This document shows positions 1-6,673 of a stretch of 6,907 bases of DNA, piece by piece (position 1 is the stretch's first letter; every line of letters starts with the position of its first letter). The DNA comes from CAYPPS01 sp964412685. GTDB lineage: Bacteria; Patescibacteriota; Microgenomatia; PFEM01; CAYPPS01. The position numbers were made by a program, and so were the translations under genes. The notes under the pieces are model-generated. The model was not told where the DNA came from. It ran no database searches and was given only the letters and a program-made list of their open reading frames with translations. The DNA lies in contig CAYPPS010000028.1 of the NCBI GenBank assembly GCA_964412685.1, positions 1-6,907 on the forward strand, given 5' to 3'.

Positions 1-12
1 CACTAAAAGAGA

Positions 13-1608
13 GTGGAGCGATCAGCAGCAGCTTTTGTTAACGTTGAAGGTTTACAGTTTCGTCTCGATAAAGATGAATTTGCTCTTAGTTCACCTGACT
101 GGTTCAGCGAGCTCTCCGAAAGACAACAAGACACGGTTCTTACGAGGGTTAAGTTTTTGAATTTAGCCAATGTTAAGTTTGTCAACGGAATGGTTGATCT
201 GGACAAAACGATGGAACTTTTCATGAGCGAAGGCTTTTCTCGAGAGGAAATGAATTTGCTTTGGAATGAGATGCCTGGTTTCAGAATCGTGATGGCGACC
301 ATGTTCGAAGAACTTTTTGAGATAAGAGAAGAAAGACCGATTGGAACGCCAGCTTCATCTCCCGATAAAATGAAACTACTCTCTTTCAAAAGAGGTGTTT
401 CTCAAGGAGTGGGCAGACAGCCAGCCTTACTGTCTTCAGCTCAAGCTTACAAAAATAATTTAACCAGCAAATTGACAGCTTTTTTTGAGGAGCACCCTGA
501 TCAATTAAAAGCAGCCAAGCAAGCCGGATGGGCACCAAGTTTAGAGCCGAAAGTTTTTGCCAAAGCGGCTGTTTCCGCGGCCTGGAATTTGCTTTACATT
601 GGCGGAGCGATTGAATCAGCTGATGTTGGTGATCCAAATATAGACATTCAAGGAATAATTAATGCGGCTCGTCAACGAGCGGCTGGGCAAGGACGAGAAC
701 AAGAGAACAATGAAGTTAGAACAGCTTTGGCTGATAGTGGATTAATCGGGAGAAATATCAGAGATGGTCGAGCTTCAGCGGAGCAAATCAGATCACTAAT
801 GGGGCCATTGCAAAGATCTCTTTCTAAAGCGTTTAAAAAGCCAGATCAAGTTGGAACGGAAGAAGGTTGGGGCGGTAGTCTGGGAGAATACGTTGCCGAT
901 AACATAATTGACACAGAATTTGCCAAGCAAGTTTTTTCAGGACAGAGACTTATTTTCCCCGCTCGAATGGGGGCTTCTTTTTTTGATCTGACCAAACTTG
1001 GAGATGGTCCCAGTCTGGCTGAAGAATTGGTGGGAACAGGGAAGAGATCTTTGGGACACAATTTGTTTGACTACGTCAATCCAGGGGACATTGACTTTTT
1101 ACCGGAAGGCAGAGGAGGCGAGATTTGGATTCTCCATCTTGACACTCTTGATTCTGCCAAGAAAGTCTTTCAAATGATGGCCGGCAAAGCGGAATATCGG
1201 AAGGTCGACGATATTCCTCAAATACGACAGAACCTAGTTGGTGCTTTGATCAAACTGAAAGGAACTGTTTTGCGGCCCATCTTTAAAGATCCAGACATTG
1301 TTGTGTCGGCGATTGCAGGGACAATTGGAGTGGAGTCTTTAGCCAGAGATTTATTTTTAGGTTTAGGAAATGATGAATATGATTATGCTGTGGATGTTTT
1401 TTTGCGGAGCAGAAGACTACTCGGCTTGTTAGATGACAAAAAAGTGAGAACAGGAAGAAGAGAAAAAAGAGTAAAACCAAGAAAATATATTATGGAGAGA
1501 CTAGCCGCTAAAAATCCAGTTTCACTTGGGTCAGCCTTCAGTTTCTTTACCAGCAAAGAAGGTCGAAGAAACCAAATAAGACAAAGAGAAAGAACTATTC
1601 GAAGCTAA
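13..1608 (+). CDS. Cysteine-free soluble protein of unknown function (531 aa)
   Basis: I do not recognise the family. The 531-residue product has no signal peptide, no convincing membrane span and no cysteine, so it is probably cytoplasmic. Residues 1-110 look mostly helical and acidic. Residues about 115-135 form a polar Ser/Gly/Pro linker. Residues 140-275 are Ala/Gln/Arg-rich and helical, and 285-470 look like a mixed alpha/beta domain with a Gly-rich turn (EGRGGE, 365-370) before a beta-like strand (IWILHL, 371-376). Residues 475-531 are strongly basic, with Lys/Arg runs such as RREKR, and could bind nucleic acid or acidic lipid. The GTG start is the only start codon near the 5' end: an in-frame TAA sits at 4-6, and no ATG, GTG or TTG follows until residue 49. 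There is no well-spaced Shine-Dalgarno; the AAGAGA upstream abuts the GTG. The TAA may end an upstream gene, or the frame may continue a longer, interrupted gene. It converges on the VirB6-like gene, so a link to that system is only positional. Confidence 0.75.
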   Translation: MERSAAAFVNVEGLQFRLDKDEFALSSPDWFSELSERQQDTVLTRVKFLNLANVKFVNGMVDLDKTMELFMSEGFSREEMNLLWNEMPGFRIVMATMFEELFEIREERPIGTPASSPDKMKLLSFKRGVSQGVGRQPALLSSAQAYKNNLTSKLTAFFEEHPDQLKAAKQAGWAPSLEPKVFAKAAVSAAWNLLYIGGAIESADVGDPNIDIQGIINAARQRAAGQGREQENNEVRTALADSGLIGRNIRDGRASAEQIRSLMGPLQRSLSKAFKKPDQVGTEEGWGGSLGEYVADNIIDTEFAKQVFSGQRLIFPARMGASFFDLTKLGDGPSLAEELVGTGKRSLGHNLFDYVNPGDIDFLPEGRGGEIWILHLDTLDSAKKVFQMMAGKAEYRKVDDIPQIRQNLVGALIKLKGTVLRPIFKDPDIVVSAIAGTIGVESLARDLFLGLGNDEYDYAVDVFLRSRRLLGLLDDKKVRTGRREKRVKPRKYIMERLAAKNPVSLGSAFSFFTSKEGRRNQIRQRERTIRS

Positions 1609-1629
1609 AAATAATCCTCATTCTTTATT

Positions 1630-3135
1630 TTATTTAATGAACCCCATTGTCCGAAAAACATTTCCGAGAGAATTCATGCCCTTAGTGGCCATATTGGCAG
1701 ACGGTGCTGTTGCTTGACGGCCAACATGATCGAAGTAAGCTTGACCAGGGTATCTTGCTCCTGCTCCAGCTATTTTGCCGGCTGGTCCTGTCGCTGGACT
1801 AAGACCTTCTCCGAAAGCGCTACCGTAGGCAAACGGCTTAACTTGGAGAGCGTCTTTAACCATTTCGGCTGCTTTAGGAGTGAGAAGCAAGAAACCAAAA
1901 GCAACGATTCCTCCTAAGGCTTCTTTTTCTGTTTCGCCTCCGCCAGCCAGACTGCCGATAAAAGGAGCATTCCATAGCGTCCCTCCACTGCTAAGTAATT
2001 CTTGAAATTTTATAGCCAGAGCAATCATGGCGAGAACAGTAGGAAAAACCGCCAAATCAGAGATAAGGCCCCTTAGCCAAGAACCAAAACCATTACTACT
2101 ACCAGGAAAGGCCCCCAATAGTATTTGCATTGGTCCAAAAACAACTTTTAACAAGACGCCGACATAAGCTTTGATAAGCATGATGAAAACGCGGATAAAA
2201 ATAAAAAGAGCAATCAAAGAAAGAATTGTTCCGAGAAGGATGGCAGGCCCGGTCGCTAATCCTCCGGACATAACAGAAAAAGTAAAAGTGAGGAAGACTC
2301 TGGCGAATGCTTCGGCCGGTCCTTCGGGCACAATGCTCGCTATCCGTCCGGCAGGGTTAATGAGATCAGATATTTCCCTGGCTGCTCCTGTGCCGATGTT
2401 AAAAAAGAAATTGGTAAAGACAAAGAAACCAGGCTTGCTGGGATCGTTCATGTTGATCGTAGGAATGATTAATTCAACAATAAGACCGTTGACAACATAC
2501 ATTAAATCAATTACAAAACCGGCGATGGCGTAGGAAAAAGTAATCAACAACAAAACAATAATCAATCGGGGAATGGCATTTTGAACGCCAATCGCTGTTT
2601 GAGGGTTAATTTTAAGACGGAACATGATCGCAATCCCAATGACGACAAAGACAAGCGACAAGGCTAAATAAGCCAAATTGCGGAAAGTTTTCCAAATTTG
2701 CAGAATGCCACCGGTACCCAAGCTGGCAAAACTGTCTTGAGCATACGCAGGAGAGTAAAAACCAGCATTTTTAGCAATGTCAGCAAAATAGGTGATCGAC
2801 GAAGCAGGAGGAGTGTAAGTCGTCGCCATTAAGTTTGAAATGGAGCCCATTGCTCCCAGATCGCTGGCTTTGGCGACGTCGTTGGTTCCGGCAAACCTGG
2901 GATCACCAATGACTAATTGCCAGATAGAATAGACTTGTTCAGAAGTAATTCCTGGAGCTTGAACCTTGGGAGTATTAGTGACATAGTTCGTTCGATCAAC
3001 TGTGCCAGTAGACTCAGAGCGAGTGATCGCGTCTTCAATGTTGCCCTTAATGGAGGGTAGGGCTTGACAATTAGTGACAAAAATAAAAAACAAGACGAGT
3101 ACGACCGGTAGAGCAAGAAAGATTTTTTTAAACAC
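1630..3135 (-). CDS. VirB6/TrbL-like polytopic membrane protein (type IV secretion-like channel component)
   Basis: VirB6/TrbL proteins form the inner-membrane channel part of type IV secretion machines. This 501-residue product starts with a hydrophobic signal-like segment (about 4-22; possible cleavage after NCQA, residue 25). A polar stretch (26-145) follows, probably outside the membrane. Membrane spans lie near 152-172, 189-225 (one long or two short), 296-320, 323-342, 358-378 and 406-420, with a weaker one near 278-295. The first span carries F-R-N-L-A-Y (151-156) and is followed by F-R-L-K-I-N-P-Q-T (172-180), which I associate with VirB6-like proteins of Patescibacteria. Residues 431-501 are Gly/Ala/Pro-rich, probably a flexible tail. 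The GTG start is chosen because it precedes the signal-like segment and a TAA lies seven codons upstream with no other start between. No Shine-Dalgarno is visible; a strong promoter lies directly upstream. The family call is from topology and recalled motifs, not a search. Confidence 0.8.
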   Translation of the reverse strand: MFKKIFLALPVVLVLFFIFVTNCQALPSIKGNIEDAITRSESTGTVDRTNYVTNTPKVQAPGITSEQVYSIWQLVIGDPRFAGTNDVAKASDLGAMGSISNLMATTYTPPASSITYFADIAKNAGFYSPAYAQDSFASLGTGGILQIWKTFRNLAYLALSLVFVVIGIAIMFRLKINPQTAIGVQNAIPRLIIVLLLITFSYAIAGFVIDLMYVVNGLIVELIIPTINMNDPSKPGFFVFTNFFFNIGTGAAREISDLINPAGRIASIVPEGPAEAFARVFLTFTFSVMSGGLATGPAILLGTILSLIALFIFIRVFIMLIKAYVGVLLKVVFGPMQILLGAFPGSSNGFGSWLRGLISDLAVFPTVLAMIALAIKFQELLSSGGTLWNAPFIGSLAGGGETEKEALGGIVAFGFLLLTPKAAEMVKDALQVKPFAYGSAFGEGLSPATGPAGKIAGAGARYPGQAYFDHVGRQATAPSANMATKGMNSLGNVFRTMGFIK

Positions 3136-3146
3136 GATTGATTTTA

Positions 3147-3175
3147 ATTCTAATTACTTCAAATAACGGTGTCAA
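3147..3175 (-). promoter_or_regulatory. Near-consensus sigma-70-type promoter for the VirB6-like gene
   Basis: Reading the minus strand, TTGACA (3175-3170, perfect -35) is followed by a 17-bp spacer and TAGAAT (3152-3147; five of six match TATAAT). It fits in the 45-bp gap between the stop of the large exported protein and the GTG of the VirB6-like gene. The expected start is about 7-9 bases beyond the -10 element, near 3138-3140, leaving only about 3-5 bases before the GTG at 3135. The mRNA would then be nearly leaderless, which agrees with the lack of a ribosome binding site. The motif is seen in sequence; its activity is inferred. Confidence 0.6.
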
Positions 3176-3180
3176 CTGAT

Positions 3181-6100
3181 TTAGAAATAGGGCCCTTGGC
3201 CGCCTTCGTAATTTTCATCGATAGTTTTTTCGATTGTCGGGCAAAACCGACTAGCTCTTACTTGATCGAGAGTGACATCCGGTTGGAGTAAAACAGTTGA
3301 AACGCATTGCTTTGCTTCTTCGATCCCGCCCAGCCAGGGATAGTAAAAATCACCACCACCAGGGTCGGCTCCATGACTTGCGGGATTTTTTAGCAAATCT
3401 TTTTCTCCAGGAGCTTCGCTGTTAGAGAAAGGTTCCTGGTAAGAGTAACCGAGCTCGCTTTTAGCCGGCTTTTCTTCAAATCGAGGCATCAATGGTGGTC
3501 GGAAAATATCAAACAATCCACTAACGGCATCTCCATCGCCAATAAGATCGTGACCGATTTTTTCCAGATAAGGAATATAGAGATCCATTCCAATCGTTCG
3601 ATACATGATTAAAGCATTGTATTCGCCATATCGTCGCCAGCGGCATCCTTCGTAACACACACCTCTTTCGCTTGAATCGTCTGGGTCTGGATATTTAGCC
3701 TTGCAATCATCGATGCATTTGTTCAAATCGGTCAAAAGTTTGTTTAACTGGCTTTGAGTGAAGGTGGCGTGATATTGGCTGACAATCACACCTGGTTCGA
3801 TTGGATAAGGACTGGAACAAATCAGATCTAAGTCTTGATTGGTGTCCTCAAGGGCATCTTTTTTACAAGTGCCTGGAGTAAATTGATCCGGATTTTTGCA
3901 ATAATTTTTAGGTTCGCTTATTGGTGCTCCTATGCTGGAACAAGAAGTACTAATTATCTCTCCTGTTGCTAAGTCAACTTGCCCCTGGCATTGATAACTA
4001 ATTTCTCGAATAACGCCGTCATCCGTGTGAATGTGGGGATTGAAAACAGTAATGGTAATAGTAAAATTGCCGTTTTCGTCAACTTGAGCAGGAGGTAGGC
4101 GATTGGAATGATGAGGATCGGTGCTATCATAGTATCCTGGCATTCCCGTTGAATCGTTGACTTCGGCACCATTAGCTCCAAACCAGACGTGAAGTCCTGC
4201 TTGGGCCGGTCCAGTTAAGCCTGTGATTCGGATACCGTAATCAATGGTGTTCGTGTCAGGGTTGTACCTAATGTTTTCCACTCCGACTTGATAGGCGTAC
4301 TGGATATCGTCATTAGTTTCTGGAGGTGCTTGAGCAAGTAAAATGCGACTATTTTCTCCTTCTTTTTTGTAGCCACAAAAACTATTTGATTCTTCAAGTA
4401 GCCCTTCCAGGTATTCATCTGATGGTCCGGCAATAATGGCTTGATTTCTTGGAGTCGTGTTTTCTCCTAATTGAGGAGCAGCCGAGCCTGATCCCCATTC
4501 CGGAGTTAAATTGTCATAGAGGATTTTACTGGCTTGGTAAAGAGTGGCAATATGTGGGAAAGAAAGTTGGTAACTGGTTTGAGTAAGCGCCCCCGGATTT
4601 CTTTGGATTTGGAGAATCATTCTCCCTGGGGCATCCTTGAGAGTGGTTAAGGGAATATATGGCCAAAATCTGGCTTGAGCGGTGTTTAGCCACACAAGGT
4701 ATTCTTGGTGAATTTCTGTATATTGTTGCTCGTAAGTGGCCCGTTCTTCGAGACCGGCATCTTTATCTGGTGGTTCTAATCTTAAAAGCTGACAAGGAGG
4801 AGCGTCGTTGCCAAACTCGGTTAAGTTGAAGAATTCAAATGCAACACCGTCATCTTGTCGAAGATAGGGATTTTGTTCGTGAGGAATTTGATAGTCTTCG
4901 TCGGCACCACTTATCGCGTCTGCGATTTTGCCACAACGGAGTCGGTCTAATTCTCTGGGAGAGAGAATTTTATTCATCACTCCGGACTCTAAATCGCGAT
5001 AGTAAAAAAAGGTTTCTCGATTGGCTTCATCCAAGAAATCCTTGCTCGGACCTTCACTGATCCACGAACCGGTGAAATAGCGGGTTTGATATTTGGCCTC
5101 TTGATTCGAAGGCGGTTTGTCTCTAAAACCGACGAAAGGAACAACAGTGTTGTCAATGTCGATAGTGGTTTTCCCTCCCCAACCTCTTTCAAAAAAGGCA
5201 ACGTTTTGTTGATCTTCTCGATCGTCGGGACAATATTTGACTTCACTGGCGTCTTCGTCCCAGCCGTGAGGCCCGTCGCCTTCGTGAATATAAAAAAAGG
5301 TATCTTGCTCTACGATGTAGGTTTCTGCACAAGAATAAGTGGGATATAAAATTTCTCGACCGCAGTCTTTACAAGCAGCCGGTCGGAAAGATCCGTCTTC
5401 GGGATTTTTATTTTCACAATCTTTCTTTGGAGCAACAGGAGGAACGATCGGGATCGGCGGTTGTAAAAGCTCTGTCAATATTTCGAGATACTCTTCCAAA
5501 AGAGGATCATCGGTAGTTGATTCAGTAATATAAGCCCCCGTTCCGTCTACGCCTCGGTCAAATCCAATCCAACCCTTTTCAATATCGTAATAGAATCGCT
5601 CGCCCTGTCCGGGTCCACTGGTAATTTCCATAATAATGGCGTCATTGCTGTAAGCGCCGTTGGGAAATTTTATCGCCCCTTGGTAAACCAGGGTCATTTC
5701 AAAGTTAACGTGGCCCGTGTATTGATTGGTAACCCATTCACCGGTTTCAGCGTTTTTGCCCATAACGGTTCCTGCAGTTTGGAATTTTTGTCCAACAGTC
5801 ATGTATTCGGGAACCCACGGCATTGGTTGGACGAAATCACCAGGATTGGCCGGGTCAATATGGCCTTCAGCAAAAAAAAGAAGAAGTTTTTCCCCGTTGG
5901 GACCAGTAATATCTCCTTGTTCGTTGGCCCAAGTACTATCGTCGGCGTGACGAAAAGTCCTAGTGCCATCCGGTTCTTGGGCAATGATGAAATCTTCATA
6001 AGCGCTGCAACTTTCATTTTTACATTGGCGGAATTGGCTTGGTCCGGTTTCAACATAAGTGAAGGCTTCGCCGTTGGACATATGATTTGTGCTGCCATCG

Positions 6101-6237
6101 CTGAAAAAATAATCAAAAATATTGACGGGTTGATCGTTTTGAGCCTCAGTTGCAATAGGGGAGATAAAGTTTAAAGCGAAAAGAAAACAAATCAATAAGC
6201 CCAGAAATAGAATGACTCGAGATGTGGACTGCCCCAT
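3181..6237 (-). CDS. Large cysteine-rich exported protein of unknown function (1,018 aa)
   Basis: I cannot name the family. The product begins with a signal peptide: Arg7, a hydrophobic core at about 8-28, likely cleavage after TEA (residue 32). No later membrane span is evident, so it should be released or held at the surface. The mature part has 21 cysteines. Residues 35-245 look beta-rich and end with an aromatic strand (FYYDIEKGWIGF, 215-226). A Pro-rich hinge (259-271) follows, then a cysteine group (274, 289, 292, 303, with CKDC at 289-292). Residues 310-620 are mixed. Residues about 641-753 have the alternating pattern of a beta-sandwich. A twin CX3C motif (841/845 and 861/865) sits in a helical stretch, and the C-terminal tail holds two more cysteines (978, 999). 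The ATG lies three bases after the pilin stop, suggesting translational coupling; no Shine-Dalgarno is visible. Context suggests an extracellular part or cargo of the secretion-like system. I see no catalytic motif. Confidence 0.85.
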   Translation of the reverse strand: MGQSTSRVILFLGLLICFLFALNFISPIATEAQNDQPVNIFDYFFSDGSTNHMSNGEAFTYVETGPSQFRQCKNESCSAYEDFIIAQEPDGTRTFRHADDSTWANEQGDITGPNGEKLLLFFAEGHIDPANPGDFVQPMPWVPEYMTVGQKFQTAGTVMGKNAETGEWVTNQYTGHVNFEMTLVYQGAIKFPNGAYSNDAIIMEITSGPGQGERFYYDIEKGWIGFDRGVDGTGAYITESTTDDPLLEEYLEILTELLQPPIPIVPPVAPKKDCENKNPEDGSFRPAACKDCGREILYPTYSCAETYIVEQDTFFYIHEGDGPHGWDEDASEVKYCPDDREDQQNVAFFERGWGGKTTIDIDNTVVPFVGFRDKPPSNQEAKYQTRYFTGSWISEGPSKDFLDEANRETFFYYRDLESGVMNKILSPRELDRLRCGKIADAISGADEDYQIPHEQNPYLRQDDGVAFEFFNLTEFGNDAPPCQLLRLEPPDKDAGLEERATYEQQYTEIHQEYLVWLNTAQARFWPYIPLTTLKDAPGRMILQIQRNPGALTQTSYQLSFPHIATLYQASKILYDNLTPEWGSGSAAPQLGENTTPRNQAIIAGPSDEYLEGLLEESNSFCGYKKEGENSRILLAQAPPETNDDIQYAYQVGVENIRYNPDTNTIDYGIRITGLTGPAQAGLHVWFGANGAEVNDSTGMPGYYDSTDPHHSNRLPPAQVDENGNFTITITVFNPHIHTDDGVIREISYQCQGQVDLATGEIISTSCSSIGAPISEPKNYCKNPDQFTPGTCKKDALEDTNQDLDLICSSPYPIEPGVIVSQYHATFTQSQLNKLLTDLNKCIDDCKAKYPDPDDSSERGVCYEGCRWRRYGEYNALIMYRTIGMDLYIPYLEKIGHDLIGDGDAVSGLFDIFRPPLMPRFEEKPAKSELGYSYQEPFSNSEAPGEKDLLKNPASHGADPGGGDFYYPWLGGIEEAKQCVSTVLLQPDVTLDQVRASRFCPTIEKTIDENYEGGQGPYF

Positions 6238-6240
6238 GAT

Positions 6241-6618
6241 TTAAGTGAAGTCAAGTTCAAAAGTGGTTAAACTCACTCCAGTGAACTGTTCAATCAACAA
6301 AATAACAATCCAAGAAATAATGATTAACACTAAGCCAAAGATAGCATAGGTGAGGGTTTTCTGTGCTCCAGCGGCTTTTTCTGGTTCGCCGCCAGCGGTG
6401 AGATATTTGAGTCCACCAAGGATGAGCATCAAAAAAACCGCCAAACCACCAATCCTAAAGGCGTAAACAAGGATCGTTTCGGCAATACATTCGATCCCTT
6501 TTAATTTAACCACCCCATCTTCGACACGCGTATCATCCCAACAATCTGCCGCACGAGCAACAGAAGGCGATAAAAATACAAAAACTAAGGAAATCAACCC
6601 CGTTTTAAGCTTTTTCAT
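6241..6618 (-). CDS. VirB2/TrbC-like pilin subunit with signal peptide (125 aa)
   Basis: VirB2/TrbC proteins are small two-span membrane proteins that assemble into pili or the channel of type IV secretion systems. The product has a classic signal peptide (MKK, hydrophobic core 7-17, ARA before cleavage at residue 23), giving a mature protein of about 102 residues. Mature cysteines at 26 and 44 could form a disulfide in the short exported N-terminus. Spans lie at about 49-70 and 90-110, joined by a loop with G-G-L-K-Y-L-T-A-G-G-E-P-E and then AQKTLT. The same ungapped motif occurs in the partial gene upstream. The ATG at 6618 is preferred over an in-frame TTG at 6660 because it gives a textbook signal peptide; the TTG would add 14 residues including IWWALLLG, and has GAGG only one base upstream. 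Before the ATG there is only a weak AGG 10 bases away and an A-rich stretch. The stop is three bases from the next gene's ATG. Confidence 0.85.
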   Translation of the reverse strand: MKKLKTGLISLVFVFLSPSVARAADCWDDTRVEDGVVKLKGIECIAETILVYAFRIGGLAVFLMLILGGLKYLTAGGEPEKAAGAQKTLTYAIFGLVLIIISWIVILLIEQFTGVSLTTFELDFT

Positions 6619-6673
6619 TTTTCTTAAACCTAACAACAAAGCCCACCAAATTGATGGCAAGCCTCGTTGTTTA

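Noticed and set aside
3..389. 128-residue minus-strand frame opposite the 5' end of the 531-residue gene
   Set aside because: Ser/Leu-rich antisense shadow with no recognisable features; the plus-strand frame is far longer and more protein-like.
1608..1631. Inverted repeat AAAATAA ... TTATTTT between the convergent stops, as a bidirectional terminator
   Set aside because: The stem is seven A-T pairs with a 10-base loop and no G-C pair, too weak to call an intrinsic terminator. In a 21-bp AT-rich gap such a match arises easily by chance.
2171..2533. 120-residue Lys/Met-rich plus-strand frame opposite the VirB6-like gene
   Set aside because: The composition is what the reverse complement of hydrophobic membrane-span codons gives. 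It has no start context and no independent support.
5329..5418. Zinc ribbon at cysteines 274/289/292/303 of the large exported protein
   Set aside because: Only one CxxC pair is present and the other cysteines are irregularly spaced. In a secreted protein disulfides are more likely than a zinc site.
5680..6174. 164-residue open frame on the plus strand opposite the large exported protein
   Set aside because: It lies wholly antisense to a well-supported gene with a signal peptide and coherent domains. Its translation is low in structure and looks like a frame shadow.
6658..6660. TTG start at 6660 for the pilin, giving 139 residues
   Set aside because: It adds a Trp-rich 14-residue leader ahead of an already complete signal peptide. 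The GAGG is one base from the TTG, too close to act as a normal ribosome binding site.
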